This document shows positions 27,551 to 41,495 of a stretch of 64,000 bases of DNA, in pieces; the first letter of the stretch is position 1, and every line of letters begins with the position of its first letter. The stretch is from Tupaia tana (taxonomy: Eukaryota; Chordata; Mammalia; Scandentia; Tupaiidae): NCBI GenBank assembly GCA_026018925.1, contig JAKSZU010000032.1:186001-250000 (forward strand). The letters run 5' to 3'. The notes beneath the pieces were generated by a model. It saw only the letters and a program-made list of their open reading frames with translations, made no database searches and was not told the origin of the DNA. The position numbers and the translations under genes were made by a program.

Positions 27551-30500
27551 GAAGCCTAAATCAAACCATACTCCTAACCCTAACCCTAGGAGGACACCTG
27601 AAGCTCAACCCCAACCCTAACCTGACCCTGACGCTATCTCCAACCGTAACACTGAACCGAAAACTAACAATAGCCCTAAACTTACTCCCTCAAACTAAGT
27701 TCAAACCTAAACTAACCTGAAGCCTAACTCAAACAATAGACCTAACCCTAACCTTAGGCGGACACCTTAGGCTCAACCCCAACCCTAACCTGTACCTGAG
27801 GCTAAAACCAACCATAACACTGAACCGATAACTAACAGTAGCAGTAAACTTACTCCCTCAAACTAAGTTCAATCCTAACCTAACCTGAAGTCTAAATGAA
27901 ACCATAGAACTAACCCTAACCCTAGGCGGACACCTTATGCTAAACCACCACCGTAACCTGACCCTGACGCTTACTCCAACCGTAACACTGAACCGAAAAC
28001 AAACAGTAGACCGAAACTTACTCCCTCAAGCTAAGTTCAAACCTAACCTAACCTGAAGCCTAACTCAAACCATAGACCTAACCCTAACCCTAGGCGGACA
28101 CATGAAGACCAACCCCAACCCTAACGTGACCCAGACTTTTACTCCAACCCTAACACTGAACCGAAAACTAACAGTAGCCCTAAATTTACTCCCTCAAACT
28201 AAGTTCAATCCTAACCTAACCTGAAGCTTAAATGAAACCATAGACCTAAACCTAACCCTAGGCGGACACCTTAATCTCAACCCCAACCCTAACCTGACCG
28301 TCACGCTAACTCCAACCGAAACACTGAACCGAAAACTAACAGTAGCCCTAAACTTACTCCCTCAAACTAAGTTAAAACCTAACCTAACCTGAAGCCAAAC
28401 TCAAACAATAGATCTAACCCTAACCCTAGGCGTACAACTTAAGCTTAACCCCAACCCTAACCTGACCCTGACGCTATCTCCAACTGTAACACTGAACCGA
28501 AAACTAACAATAGCACTAAACTTACTCCCTGAAACTAAGTTCAAACCTAACCTAACCTGAAGCCTAACTCAAACAATAGACCTAACCCTAACCCTAGGCG
28601 GACACCTTAAGCTTAACCCCAACCATAACCTGACCCTGAGGCTAAATCCAACCGTAACACTGAACCGAAAACTAAGAGTAGCCATAAACTTACTCCCTCA
28701 AACTGAGTTCATTCCTAACCTAACCTGAAGCCTAAATGAAACCATAGACCTAACCCTAACCCTAGGCGTACACCTTATGCTTAACCCCCACCCTAACCTG
28801 ACCCTGACGCATACTCCAACCGTAACAGTTAAACGAAAACTAACAGTAGCCCTAAACTTACTCCCTGAAACTAAGTTCAAACCTAACCTAACCTGAAGCC
28901 TAACTCAAACCATAGACCTAACCCTAACCCTAGGCGGACACCTGAAGCTCAACCCCAAACCTAACCTGGCACGTACGCTAACTCCAACCATAACACTGAA
29001 CCGAAAACTAACAGTCGCCCTAAACTTACTCCCTCAAGCTAAGTTCTAACCTAACCTTACCTGAAGCGATAATCAAACCATACACCTAACCTTAACCCTA
29101 GGCGGACACCTTAAGCTCAAACCCCAACCCTAACCTGACCCTCACGCTAACTCCAACCGTAACACTGAACCGAAAACTAACAGTAGCCCTAAACTTACTC
29201 CCTCAAACTAAGTTCAAACATAACATAACCTGAAGCCTAACTCAAACCATAGACCTAACCCTAACCCTAGGCGGACACCTGAAGCTCAAACCCAACCCTA
29301 ACCTGACCCTGACGCTATCTCCAACCGTAACACTGAACCGAAAACTAAGAGTAGCCCTAAACTTACTCCCTCAAATTAAGTTCAAACCTAACCTAACCTG
29401 AAGCCTAACTCAAACCATAGACCTAACCCTAACCCGAGGCGGACACCTTAAGCTCCACCCCAACCCTAAACTGGCCCTGACGCTAACTCCAACCATAGCA
29501 GTTACCCGACAACTAACAGTAGCCCTAAACTTACTCCCTCAAACTAAGTTCAAACCTAACCTAACCTGAAGCCTAAATCAAACCATACACCTAACCCTAA
29601 CCCTAGGCGGACAACTTAAGCTCAACCCCTAACCTAACCTGATCCTCACGCTAACACCAACCGAAACACTGAACCGAAAACTAACAGTAGCCCTAAACTT
29701 ACTCCCTCAAACTAAATTCAAACCTAAACTAACCTGAAACCTAACTCAAACAATAGATCTAACCCTAACCCTAGGCGTACACCTTAAGCTTAACCCCAAC
29801 CCTAACCTGACCCTGACGCTATCTCCAACCGTAACACTGAACCGAAAACTAACAATAGCCCTAAACTTACTCCCTCAAACTAAGTTCAATCCTAAACAAA
29901 CCTGAAGCCTAACTCAAACAATAGACCTAACCCTAACCCTAGGCAGACACCTTAAGCTCAACCCCAACCCTAACCTGTACCTGAGGCTAAAACCAACCGT
30001 AACACTGAACCGAAAACTAACAGTAGCCCTAAACTTACTCCCTCAAACTAAGTTCAAACCTAAACTAACCTGAAGCCTAACTCAAACAATAGACCTAACC
30101 CTAACCCTAGGCAGACACCTTAAGCTCAACCCCAACCCTAACCTGTACCTGAGTCTAAAACCAACCGTAACACTGAACCGAAAACTAACAGTAGCCCTAA
30201 ACTTACTCCCTCAAACTAAGTTCAATCCTAACCTAACCTGAAGCCTAAATGAAACCATAAACCTAACCCTAACCCTAGGCGGACACCTTATGCTTAACCC
30301 CCACCGTAACCTGACCCTGACGCTTACTCCAACCGTAACACTGAACCGAAAACAAACAGTAGCCCTAAACTTACCCCCTCAAGCTAAGTTCAAACCTAAC
30401 CTATCCTGAAGCCTAACTCAAACCATAGACCTAACCCTAACCCTAGGCGGACACCTTAAGCTCAACCCCAACCCTAACCTGACCATCACGCTAACTCCAA

Positions 30501-32927
30501 CCGAAACACTGAACCGAAAACTAACAGTAGCCCTAAACTTACTCCCTCAAACTAAGTTCAAACCTAACCTAACCTGAAGCCTAACTCAAACAATAGATCT
30601 AACCCTAACCCTAGGCGTACACCTTAAGCTTAACCCCAACCCTAACCTGACCCTGACGCTATCTCCAACCGTAACACTGAACCGAAAACTAACAATAGCC
30701 CTAAACTTACTCCCTCAAACTAAGTTCAAACCTAAACTAACCTGAAGCCTAAATCAAACCATACACCTAACCCTAACCCTAGGCGGACACCTGAAGCTCA
30801 ACCCCAACCCTAACCTGTACCTGAGGCTAAATCCAACCGTAACACTAAACCGAAAACTAACAGTAGCCCTAAACTTACTCCCTCAAACTAAGTTCAAACC
30901 TAACCTAACCTGAAGCCTAACTCAAACCGTAGACCTAACCCTAACCCTAGGCGGACACCTGAAGCTCAACCCCAACCCTAACCTGACCCTGACGCTATCT
31001 CCAACCGTAACACTGACCCGAAAACTAACAGTAGCCCTAAACTTACTCCCTCAAACTAAGTTCAAACCTAACCTAACCTGAAGCCTAAATCAAACCATAC
31101 ACCTAACCCTAACCCTAGGCGGACACCTTAAGCTCAACCCCAACCCTAACCTGACCCTGACGCTATCTCCAACCGTAACACTGACCCGAAAACTAACAGT
31201 AGCCCTAAGCTTACTCCCTCAAACTAAGTTCAAACCTAACCTAACCTGAAGCCTAACTCAAACCATAGACCTAACCCTAACCCTAGGCGGACACCTGAAG
31301 CTCAACCCCAACCCTAACCTGACCCTGACGCTATCTCCAAACGTAACACTGAACCGAAAACTAACAGTAGCCCTAAACTTACTACCTCAAACTAAGTTCA
31401 AACCTAACCTAACCTGAAGCCTAACTCAAACCATAGACCTAGCCCTAACACTAGGCGGACACCTTAAGCTCAACCCCAAACCTAACATGGCCCTGACCCT
31501 AACTCCAACCATAACAGTTACCCGAAAACTAACAGTAGCCCTAAACTTACTCCCTCAAACTAAGTTCAAATCTAACCGAACCTGAAGCCTAAATCAAACC
31601 ATACACCTAACCCTAACCCTAGGCGGACACCTGAAGCTCAACCCCAACCCTAACCTGACCCTGACGCTATCTCCAACCGTAACACTGAACCGAAAACAAA
31701 CAGTAGCCCTAAACATACTCCCTCAAGCTAAGTTCAAACCTAACCTCACCTGAAGCCTAACTCAAACCACAGACCTAACCCTAACCCTAGGTGGACACCT
31801 TAAGCTCAACCCCAATCCTAACCTGACCCTGACACTAACTCCAACCATAACACTGAACCGACAACTAACAGTAGCCCTAAACTTACTCCCTCAAACTAAG
31901 TTCAAACCTAACCTAACCTGAAGCCTAACTCAAACCATAGTCCTAACCCTAACCCTAGGCGGACACCTGAATATCCACCCCAAACCTAACCTGACCCTGA
32001 CGCTATCTCCAACCGTAACACTGAAACGAAAACTAACAGTAGCCCTAAACTAACTCCCTCAAACTAAGTTCAAACATAACCTAACCTGAAGCCTAAATGA
32101 AACCAAAGACCTAACCCTAACCCTAGGCGGACACCTGAAGCTCAACCCCAACCCTAACCTGACCCAGACTCTTACTCCAACCATAACACTGAACCGAAAA
32201 CTAACAGTAGCTCTAAACTTACTCCCTCAAACTAAGTTCAAACATAACATAACCTGAAGCCTAAATCAAACCATACACCTAACCCTAACGCTAGGCGGAC
32301 ACCTGAAGCTCAACCCCAACCCTAACCAAACCCTCACGCTAAATCCAACCGTAACACTGAACCGAAAACTAACAGTAGCCCTAAACTTACTCCCTCAAAC
32401 TAAGTTCAAACCCAACGTAACCTGAAGCCTAACTCAAACCATAGACCTAACCCTAACCCTAGGCGGACACCTGAAGCTCAACCTCAACCCTAAACTGTAC
32501 CTGAGGCTAAAACCAACGGTAACACTGAACCAAAAACTAACAGTAGCCCTAAACTTACTCCCTCAAACTAAGTTCAATCCTAACCTAACCTGAAGCCTAA
32601 ATGAAACCATAGACCTAACCCTAACCTTAGGCGGACACCTTATGCTTAACCCCCACCCTAACCTGACCCTGACGCTTACTCCAACCGTAACAGTTAAACG
32701 AAAACTAACAGTAGCCCTAAACTAACTCCCTCACACAAAGTTCCAACCTAACCTTACCTGAAGCCTAAATCAAACCACACACCTAACCCTAAACCTAGGC
32801 GGACACCTTAAGCTCAACCCCAAACCTATCCTGACCCTGACGCTTACTCCAACCGTAACAGTTAACCGAAAACTAACAGTAGCCCTAAAATGACTCCCTC
32901 AAACTAAGTTCAAACCTAACCTAACCT

Positions 32928-34439
32928 GAAGCCTAAATCAAATCATAGACCTAACCCTAACCCTAGGCGGACACCTTATGCTTAACCCCCACCATAACCT
33001 GACCCTGACGCTAACTCCAACCGTAACACTGAACCGAAAACTAACAGTAGCCCTAAACTTACTCCCTCAAACTAACTTCAAACCTAACCTAACCTGAAGC
33101 CTAACTGAAACCATAGACCTAACCCTAACCCTAGGAGGACACCTTAAGCTCAACCCCAACCCAAAAATGTCCCTGACGCTAACTCCAACCATAACAGTTA
33201 CCCGAAAACTAACAGTAGACCTAAACTTACTCCCTCAAACTAAGTTCAAACCTAACCTAACCTGAAGCCTAAATCAAACCATAGACCTAACCCTAACCCT
33301 AGGCGGACACCTTAAGCTCAACCCCAAACCTAACCTGACCCTGACGCTTACTCCAACCGTAACAGTTAACCGAAAACTAACAGTAGCCCTAAACTGACTC
33401 CCTCAAACTAAGTTCAAACCTAACCTAACCTGAAGCCTAAATCAAATCATAGACCTAACCCTAACCCTAGGCGGACACCTTATGCTTAACCCCCAACATA
33501 ACCTGACCCTGACGCTAACTCCAACCGTAACACTGAACCGAAAACTAACAATAGCCCTAAACTTACTCCCTCAAACTAAGTTCAAACCTAACCTAACCTG
33601 AAGCCTAAATCAAACCATACACCTAACCCTAACCCTAGGCGGACACCTTAAGCTCAACCCCAACCCTAAACTGACCCTCACGCTAACTCCAACCGTAACA
33701 CTGAACCGAAAACTAACAGAACCCCTAAACTTACTCCCTCAAACTAAGTTCAAACCTAACCTAACCTGAAGCCTAACTCAAACCATAGACCTAACCTTAA
33801 CCCTAGGTGGACACCTGAAGCTCAACCCCAACCCTAACCTGACCCTGACGCTATCTGCAACCGTAACACTGAACCGAAAACTAACAGTAGCCCTAAACAT
33901 ACTCCCTCAAACTAAGTTCACACCTAACCTAACATGAAGCCTAACTCAAACCACAGACCTAACCCTAACCCTAGGCGGACACCTTATGCTTAACCCCACC
34001 CTAACCTGACCCTGACGCTTACTCCAACCGTAACAGTTAAACGAAAACTAACAGTAGCCCTAAACTGACTCCCTCAAACTAAGTTCATACCTAACCTAAC
34101 CTGAAGCCTAACTCAAACCATAGACCTAACCCTAACCCTAGGCGGACACCTGAAGCTCAACCCCAAACCTAACCTGCCACGTACGCTAACTCCAACCATA
34201 ACACTGAACCGAAAACTAACAGTCGCCCTAAACTTACTCCCTCAAGCTAAGTTCTAACCTAACCTTACCTGAAGCGATAATGAAACCATACACCTAACCC
34301 TAACCCTAGGCCGACACCTTAAGTTCAAACCCCAACCCTAACCTGACCCTCACGCTAACTCCAACCGTAACACTGAACCGAAAACTGACAGTAGCCCTAA
34401 ACTTACTCCCTCAAACTAATTTCAAACCTAACCTCACCT
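32928..34439 (+). repeat. 9-monomer block recurring 42 monomers downstream (copy 1)
   Basis: This block matches 39,984-41,495 at a constant offset of 7,056 bp, exactly 42 monomers. Shared variants in order are AAATCAAATCATAG, AACTGAAACC with AATGTCCCTG, CTGACTCCC, CTATCTGCAACC, TTCACACC then AACATGAAGCC, CCCCACCCTAACC (1-bp deletion), TTCATACC, the CACGTACGC monomer, and GCGATAAT with TTCAAACCCC (1-bp insertion). Both indels are shared, so the two copies descend from one event. Confidence 0.88.
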
Positions 34440-37400
34440 GAAGCCTAACTCAAACCACAGACCTAACCCTAATCCTAGGTGGACACCTTAAGCTCAACCC
34501 CAATCCTAACCTGACCCTGACGCTAACTCCAACCATAACACTGAACCGACAACTAACAGTAGCCCTAAACTTACTCCCTCAAACTAAGTTCAAACCTAAC
34601 CTAACCTGAAGCCTAACTGAAACCATAGACCTAACCCAAACCCTAGGCGGACACCTGAATATCCACCCCAAACCTAACCTGACCCTGACGCTATCTCCAA
34701 CCGTAACACTGAAACGAAAACTAACAGTAGCCCTAAACTAACTCCCTCAAACTAAGTTCAAACATAACTTAACCTGAAGCCTAAATGAAACCATAGACAT
34801 AATCCTAACCTAGGCGGACACCTGAAGCTCAACCCCAACCCTAACCTGACCCAGACTCTTACTCCAACCGTAACACTGAACCGAAAACTAACAGTAGCCC
34901 TAAACTTACTCCCTCAAACTAAGTTCAAACATAACATAACCTGAAGCCTAAATCAAACCATACACCTAACCCTAACGCTAGGCGGACACCAGAAGCTCAA
35001 CCCCAAACCTAACCAAACCCTCACGCTAAATCCAACCGTAACACTGAACCGAAAACTAACAGTAGCCCTAAACTTACTCCCTCAAACTAAGTTCAAACCC
35101 AACCTAACCTGAAGCCTAACTCAAACCATACACCTAACCCTAACCCGAGGCGGACACCTTAAGCTCCACCCCAACCCTAAACTGGACCTGACGCTAACTC
35201 CAACCATAACAGTTACCCGAAAACTAACAGTAGCCCTAAACTTACTCCCTCAAACTAAGTTCAAACCTAACCTAACCTGAAGCCTATCTCAAACAATAGA
35301 TCTAACCCTAATCCTAGGCGTACACCTTAAGCTTAACCCCAACCCTAACCTGACCCTGACGCTATCTCCAACCGTAACACTGAACCGAAAACGAACAATA
35401 GCCCTAAACTTACTCGCTCAAACTAAGTTCAAACCTAAACTAACCTGAAGCCTAACTCAAACAATAGACCTAACCGTAACCCTAGGCGGACACCTTAAGC
35501 TCAACCCCAACCCTAACCTGTACCTGAGGCTAAATCCAACCGTAACACTAAAGCGAAAACTAACAGTAGCCCTAAACTTACTCCCTCAAACTAAGTTCAA
35601 ACCTAACCTAACCTGAAGCCTAACTCAAACCGTAGACCTAACCCTAACCCTAGGCGGACACCTGAAGCTCAACCCCAACCCTAACCTGACCCTCACGCTA
35701 ACTCCAACCGTAACACTGAACCGAAAACTAACAGTAACCCTAAACTTACGCCCTCAAACTAAGTTCAAACCTAACCTAACCTGAAGCCTAACTCAAACCA
35801 TAGACCTAACCCTAACCCTATGCGGACACCTGAAGCTCAACCCCAACCCTAACCTGACCCTGACGCTATCTCCAACCGTAACACTGAACCGAAAACTAAC
35901 AGTAGCCCTAAACTTACTACCTCAAACTAAGTTCAAACCAAACCTAACCTGAAGCCTAACTCAAACCATAGACCTAGCCCTAACCCTAGTCGGACACCTT
36001 AAGCTCAACCCCAACCCTAACATGGCCCTGAAGCTAACTCCAACCATAACAGTTACCCGAAAACTAACAGTAGCCCTAAACTTACTCCCTCAAACTAAGT
36101 TCAAATCTAACCTAACCTGAAGCCTAAATCAAATCATACACCTAACCCCAACCCTAGGCGGACACCTGAAGCTCAACCCCAAACCTAACCTGGCACGTAC
36201 GCTAACTCCAACCATAACACTGAACCGAAAACTAACAGTCGCCCTAAACTTACTCCCTCAAGCTAAGTTCTAACCTAACCTTACCTGAAGCGATAATCAA
36301 ACCATACACCTAACCCTAACCCTAGGCGGACACCTTAAGCTCAAACCCCAACCCTAACCTGACCCTCACGCTAACTCCAACTGTAACACTGAACCGAAAA
36401 CTAACAGTAGCCCTAAACTTACTCCCTCAAACTAATTTCAAACCTAACCTAACCTGAAGCCTAACTCAAACCATAGACCTAACCCTAACCCTAGGCGGAC
36501 ACCTTAAGCTCAACCCCAATACTAACCTGACACTGACGCTAACTCCAACCATAACACTGAACCGAAAACTAACAGTAGCCCTAAACTTACTCCCTCAAAC
36601 CAAGTTCAAACTTAACCTAACCTGAAGCCTAAATCAAACCATACACCTAACCCTAACCCTAGGCGGACAACTTAAGCTCAACCTCTAGCCTAACCTGATC
36701 CTCACGCTAACTCCAACCGAAACACTGAACTGAAAACTAACAGTAGCCCTAAACTTACTCCCTCAATCTAAGTTCAAACCTAACCTAACCTGAAACCTAA
36801 CTCAAACAATAGATCTAACCCTAACCCTAGGCGTACACCTTAAGCTTAACCCCAACCCTAACCTGACCCTGATGCTATCTCCAACCGTAACACTGAACCG
36901 AAAACTAACAATAGCCCTAAACTTACTCCCTCAAACTAAGTTCAAACCTAAACTAACCTGAAGCCTAACTCAAACAATAGACCTAACCCTAACACTAGGC
37001 AGACACCTTAAGCTCAACCCCAACCCTAACCTGTACCTGAGGCTAAAACCAAACGTAACACTGAACCGAAAACTAACAGTAGCCCTAAACTTACTCCCTC
37101 AAACTAATTTCAATCCTCACCTAACCTGAAGCCTAACTGAAACCATAGACCTAACCCTAACCCTAGGCGGACACCTTATGCTTAACCCCCACCGTAACCT
37201 GACCCTGACGCTTACTCCAACGGTAACACTGAACCGAAAACAAACAGTAGCCCTAAACTTACCCCCTCAAGCTAAGTTCAAACCTAACCTATCCTGAAGC
37301 CTAACTCAAACCATAGACATAACCCTAACCCTAGGCGGACACCTGAAGCTCAACCCCAACCCTAACCTGACCCTGACGCTATCTCCAACCGTAACACTGA

Positions 37401-38471
37401 ACCGAAAACTAACAGTAGCCCTAAATTTACTCCCTCAAACTAAGTACAATCCTAACCTAACCTGAAGCCTAAATGAAACCATAGACCTAAACCTAACCCT
37501 AGGCGGACACCTGAAGCTCAACCCCAACCCTAACCTGACCCTGACTCTTACTCCAACCGTAACACTGAACCAAAAACTAACAGTAGCCCTAAACTTACTC
37601 CCTCAAACTAAGTTCAAACCTAACCTAACCTGAAGCCTAAATCAAACCATACACCTAACCCTAAACTTAGGCGGACACCTTAAGCTCAACCCCAACCCTA
37701 ACCTGACCCTCACGCTAACTCCAACCATAACACTGAACCGAAAACTAACAATAACCCTAAACTTACGCCCTCAAACTAAGTTCAAACCTAACCTAACCTG
37801 AAGCCTAACTCAAACCACAGACCTAACCCTAACCCTAGGCGGACACCTGAAGCTCAACCACAATCCTAACCTGACCCTGACTCTTACTCCAACCGTAACA
37901 CTGAACCGGAAACAAACAGTAGCCCTAAACTTACTCCCTCAAGCTAAGTTCAAACCTAACATCACCTGAAGCCTAACTCAAACCACAGACCTAACCCTAA
38001 CCCTAGGTGGACACCTTAAGCTCAACCCCAATCCTAACCTGACCCTGACGCTAACTCCAACCATAACACTGAACCGACAACTAACAGTACCCCTAAACTT
38101 ATTCCCTCAAACTACTTTCAAACCTAACCTAACCTGAAGCCTAACTCAAATCACAAACCTAACCCTAACCCTAGGCGGACACCTGAAGCTCAACCCCAAC
38201 CCTAACTTGACCCTGACTCTTACTCCAACCGTAACACTGAACCGAAAACTAACAGTAGCCCTAAACTTACTCCCTCAAGTTAATTTCAAACCTAACCTCA
38301 CCTGAAGCCTAACTCAAACCACAGACCTAACCCTAACCCTAGGCGGACACCTTAAGCTCAACCCCAATCCTAACCTGACCCTGACGCTAACTCCAACCAT
38401 AACACTGAACCGAAAACTAACAGTAGCCCTAAACTTACTCCCTCAAACTAAGTTCAAACCTAACCTAACCT

Positions 38472-39311
38472 GAAGCCTAACTCAAACCATAGACCTAACG
38501 CTAACCCTAGGCGGACATCTTAAGCTCAACCCCAACCCTAACCTGACCCTCACGCTATCTCCAACCATAACACTGAACCGAAAACTAACAGTAGCCCTAA
38601 ACTTACTTCCTAAAACTAAGTTCAATCATAACCTAACCTGAAGCATAAATGAAACCATAGACCTAACACTAACCCTAGGCGGACACCTTTAGCTTAACCC
38701 CAACCCTAACCTGACCCTCACGGTAACTCCAACCATACCACTGAACCGAAAACTAATAGTAACCCTAAACTTACTCCCTCAAACTAAGTTCAAACCTAAC
38801 CTAACCTGAGGCCTAACTCATACCATATACCTAACCCTAACCCTAGGCGGACACCTGAAGCTAAATCTCAACCCTAAACTTTACCTGAGGCTAAAACCAA
38901 CCGTAACACTGAACCAAAAACTAACAGTCGCCCTAAACTTACTCCCTCAAACTAAGTTCAATCCTAACCTAACCTGAAGCCTAAATGAAACCATAGACGT
39001 AACCCTAACCTTAGGCGGACACCTTATGCTTAACCCCCACCCTAACCTGACCCGGACGCTTACTCCAACCGTAACAGTTAAACGAAAACTAACAGTAGCC
39101 CTAAACTTACTCCCTCAAACTAAGTTCCAACCTAACCTAACCTGAAGCCTAAATCAAACCACACACCTAACCGTAAACCTAGGCGGACACCTTAAGTTCT
39201 ACCCCAAACCTAACCTGACCCTGGCGCTTACTCCAACCGTAACAGTTAACCGAAAACTAACAGTAGCCCTAAACTGACTCACTCAAACTAAGTTCAAACC
39301 TAACCTAACCT
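38472..39311 (+). repeat. 5-monomer block, shortened copy of 41,496-42,671
   Basis: Five monomers match seven in the downstream copy. Both share CTTTAGCTTAACC, CTCATACCAT, AAATCTCAACC, GACCCGGACGC and CTTAAGTTCTACC. The offset is 3,024 bp (18 monomers) at the left and 3,360 bp (20 monomers) at the right, so exactly two monomers (336 bp) are missing here. The joint falls in the hybrid monomer 38,808-38,975. Confidence 0.9.
38808..38975 (+). repeat. Hybrid monomer at a two-monomer deletion
   Basis: The left end carries CTCATACCAT, matching the monomer at 41,832. From CTAAATCTCAACC onward it matches the monomer at 42,168 (CTGAGGCTAAAACC, CAAAAACTAACAGTCG). The crossover lies between about positions 20 and 55 of the monomer, in or near the telomere-like core. 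Length is unchanged at 168 bp. It also has its own variants: GAGGCC at the start and TATACC for TAGACC. Confidence 0.85.
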
Positions 39312-39983
39312 GAAGCCTAAATCAAACCATATACCTAACCCTAACCCTAGGCGGACACCTTAAGCTCAACCTCAACCCTATCCTGACCCTCATGCTATAT
39401 CCAACCGTAACACTGAACCGAAAACTAACATTACCCCTAAACGTACTCCCTCAAACTAAGTTCAAACCTAACCTAACCTGAAGCCTATCTCAAACCATAC
39501 ACCTAACCCTAAACCTAGGCGGACACCTGAAGCTCAACCCCAACCCTAACCTGACCCTGACGCTATCTCCAACCGTAACACTGAACCGAAAACTAACAGT
39601 AGCCCTAAACTTACTCCCTCAAACTAAGTTCAAACCTAACCTAACCTGAAGCCTAAATCAAACCATACACCTAACCCTAACCCTCGGCGGACACCTTAAG
39701 CTCAACCCAAACCCTAACCTGACCCTCACGCTAACTCCAACCATAACACTGAACCGAAAACTAACAGTAACCCTAAACTTACTCCCTCAAACTAAGTTCA
39801 AACCTAACCTAACCTGAAGCCTACCTCAAACCATAGACCTAACCCTAACCCTAGGCGGACACCTGAAGCTCAACCCCAACCCTAACCTGATCCTGACGCT
39901 ATCTCCAACCGTAACACTGAATCGAAAACTAACAGTAGCCCTAAACTGACTCCCTCAAACTAAGTTCAAACCTAACCTAACCT

Positions 39984-41495
39984 GAAGCCTAAATCAAATC
40001 ATAGGCCTAACCCTAACCCTAGGCGGACACCTTATGCTTAACCCCCACCATAACCTGACCCTGACGCTAACTCCAACCGTAACACTGAACCGAAAACTAA
40101 CAGTAGCCCTAAACTTACTCCCTCAAACTAACTTCAAACCTAACCTAACCTGAAGCCTAACTGAAACCATAGACCTAACCTTAACCCTAGGCGGACACCT
40201 TAAGCTCAACCCCAACCCTAAAATGTCCCTGACGCTAACTCCAACCATAACAGTTACCCGAAAACTAACAGTAGACCTAAACTTACTCCCTCAAACAAAG
40301 TTCAAACCTAACCTAACCTGAAGCCTAAATCAAACCATACACCTAACCCTAACCTTAGGCGGACACCTTCAGCTCAACCCCAAACCTAACCTGACCCTGA
40401 CGCTTACTCCAACCGTAACAGTTAACCGAAAACTAACAGTAGCCCTAAACTGACTCCCTCAAACTAAGTTCAAACCTAACCTAACCTGAAGCCTAAATCA
40501 AATCATAGACCTAACCCTAACCCTAGGCGGACACCTTATGCTTAACCACCACCATAACCTGACCCTGACGCTAACTCCAACCGTAACACTGAACCGAAAA
40601 CTAACAGTAGCCCTAAACTTACTCCCTCAAACTAAGTTCAAACCTAACCTAACCTGAAGCCTAAATCAAACCATACACCTAACCCTAACCCTAGGCGGAC
40701 ACCTTAAGCTCAACCCCAACCCTAACCTGACCCTCACGCTAACTCCAACCGTAACACTGAACCGAAAACTAACAGTAACCCTAAACTTACTCCCTCAAAC
40801 TAAGTTCAAACCTAACCTAACCTGAAGCATAACTCAAACCATAGACCTAACCTTAACCCTAGGCGGACACCTGAAGCTCAACCCCAACCCTAACCTGACC
40901 CTGACGCTATCTGCAACCGTAACACTGAACCGAAAACTAACAGTAGCCCTAAACTTACTCCCTCAAACTAAGTTCACACCTAACCTAACATGAAGCCTAA
41001 CTCAAACCACAGACCTAACCCTAACCCTAGGAGGACACCTTATGCTTAACCCCACCCTAACCTGACCATGACGCTTACTCCAACCGTAACAGTTAAACGA
41101 AAACTAACAGTAGCCCTAAACTGACTCCCTCAAACTAAGTTCATACCTAACCTAAACTGAAGCCTAACTCAAACCATAGACCTAACCTTAACCCTAGGCG
41201 GACACCTGAAGCTCAACCCCAAACCTAACCTGGCACGTACGCTAACTCCAACCATCACACTGAACCGAAAACTAACAGTCGCCCTAAACTTACTCCCTCA
41301 AGCTAAGTTCTAACCTAACCTTACCTGAAGCGATAATCAAACCATACACCTAACCCTAACCCTAGGCGGACACCTTCAGTTCAAACCCCAACCCTAACCT
41401 GACCCTCACGCTAACTCCAACCGTAACACTGAACCGAAAACTAACAGTAGCCCTAAACTTACTCCCTCAAACTAAGTTCAAACCTAACCTAACCT
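39984..41495 (+). repeat. 9-monomer block recurring 42 monomers upstream (copy 2)
   Basis: This is the second copy of 32,928-34,439, with the same order of monomer types and the same two indels. Small private changes include CTAGGAGG near 41,031, ACCTTCAGTTC near 41,373 and ACCACCACC near 40,546. It ends exactly where the 7-monomer block 41,496-42,671 begins. Confidence 0.88.

Noticed and set aside
28698-28880. 60-codon open reading frame on the minus strand
   Set aside because: It is in the same monomer phase as the frame at 26,682-26,864 and has a closely similar translation. It is a by-product of the repeat, not a gene.
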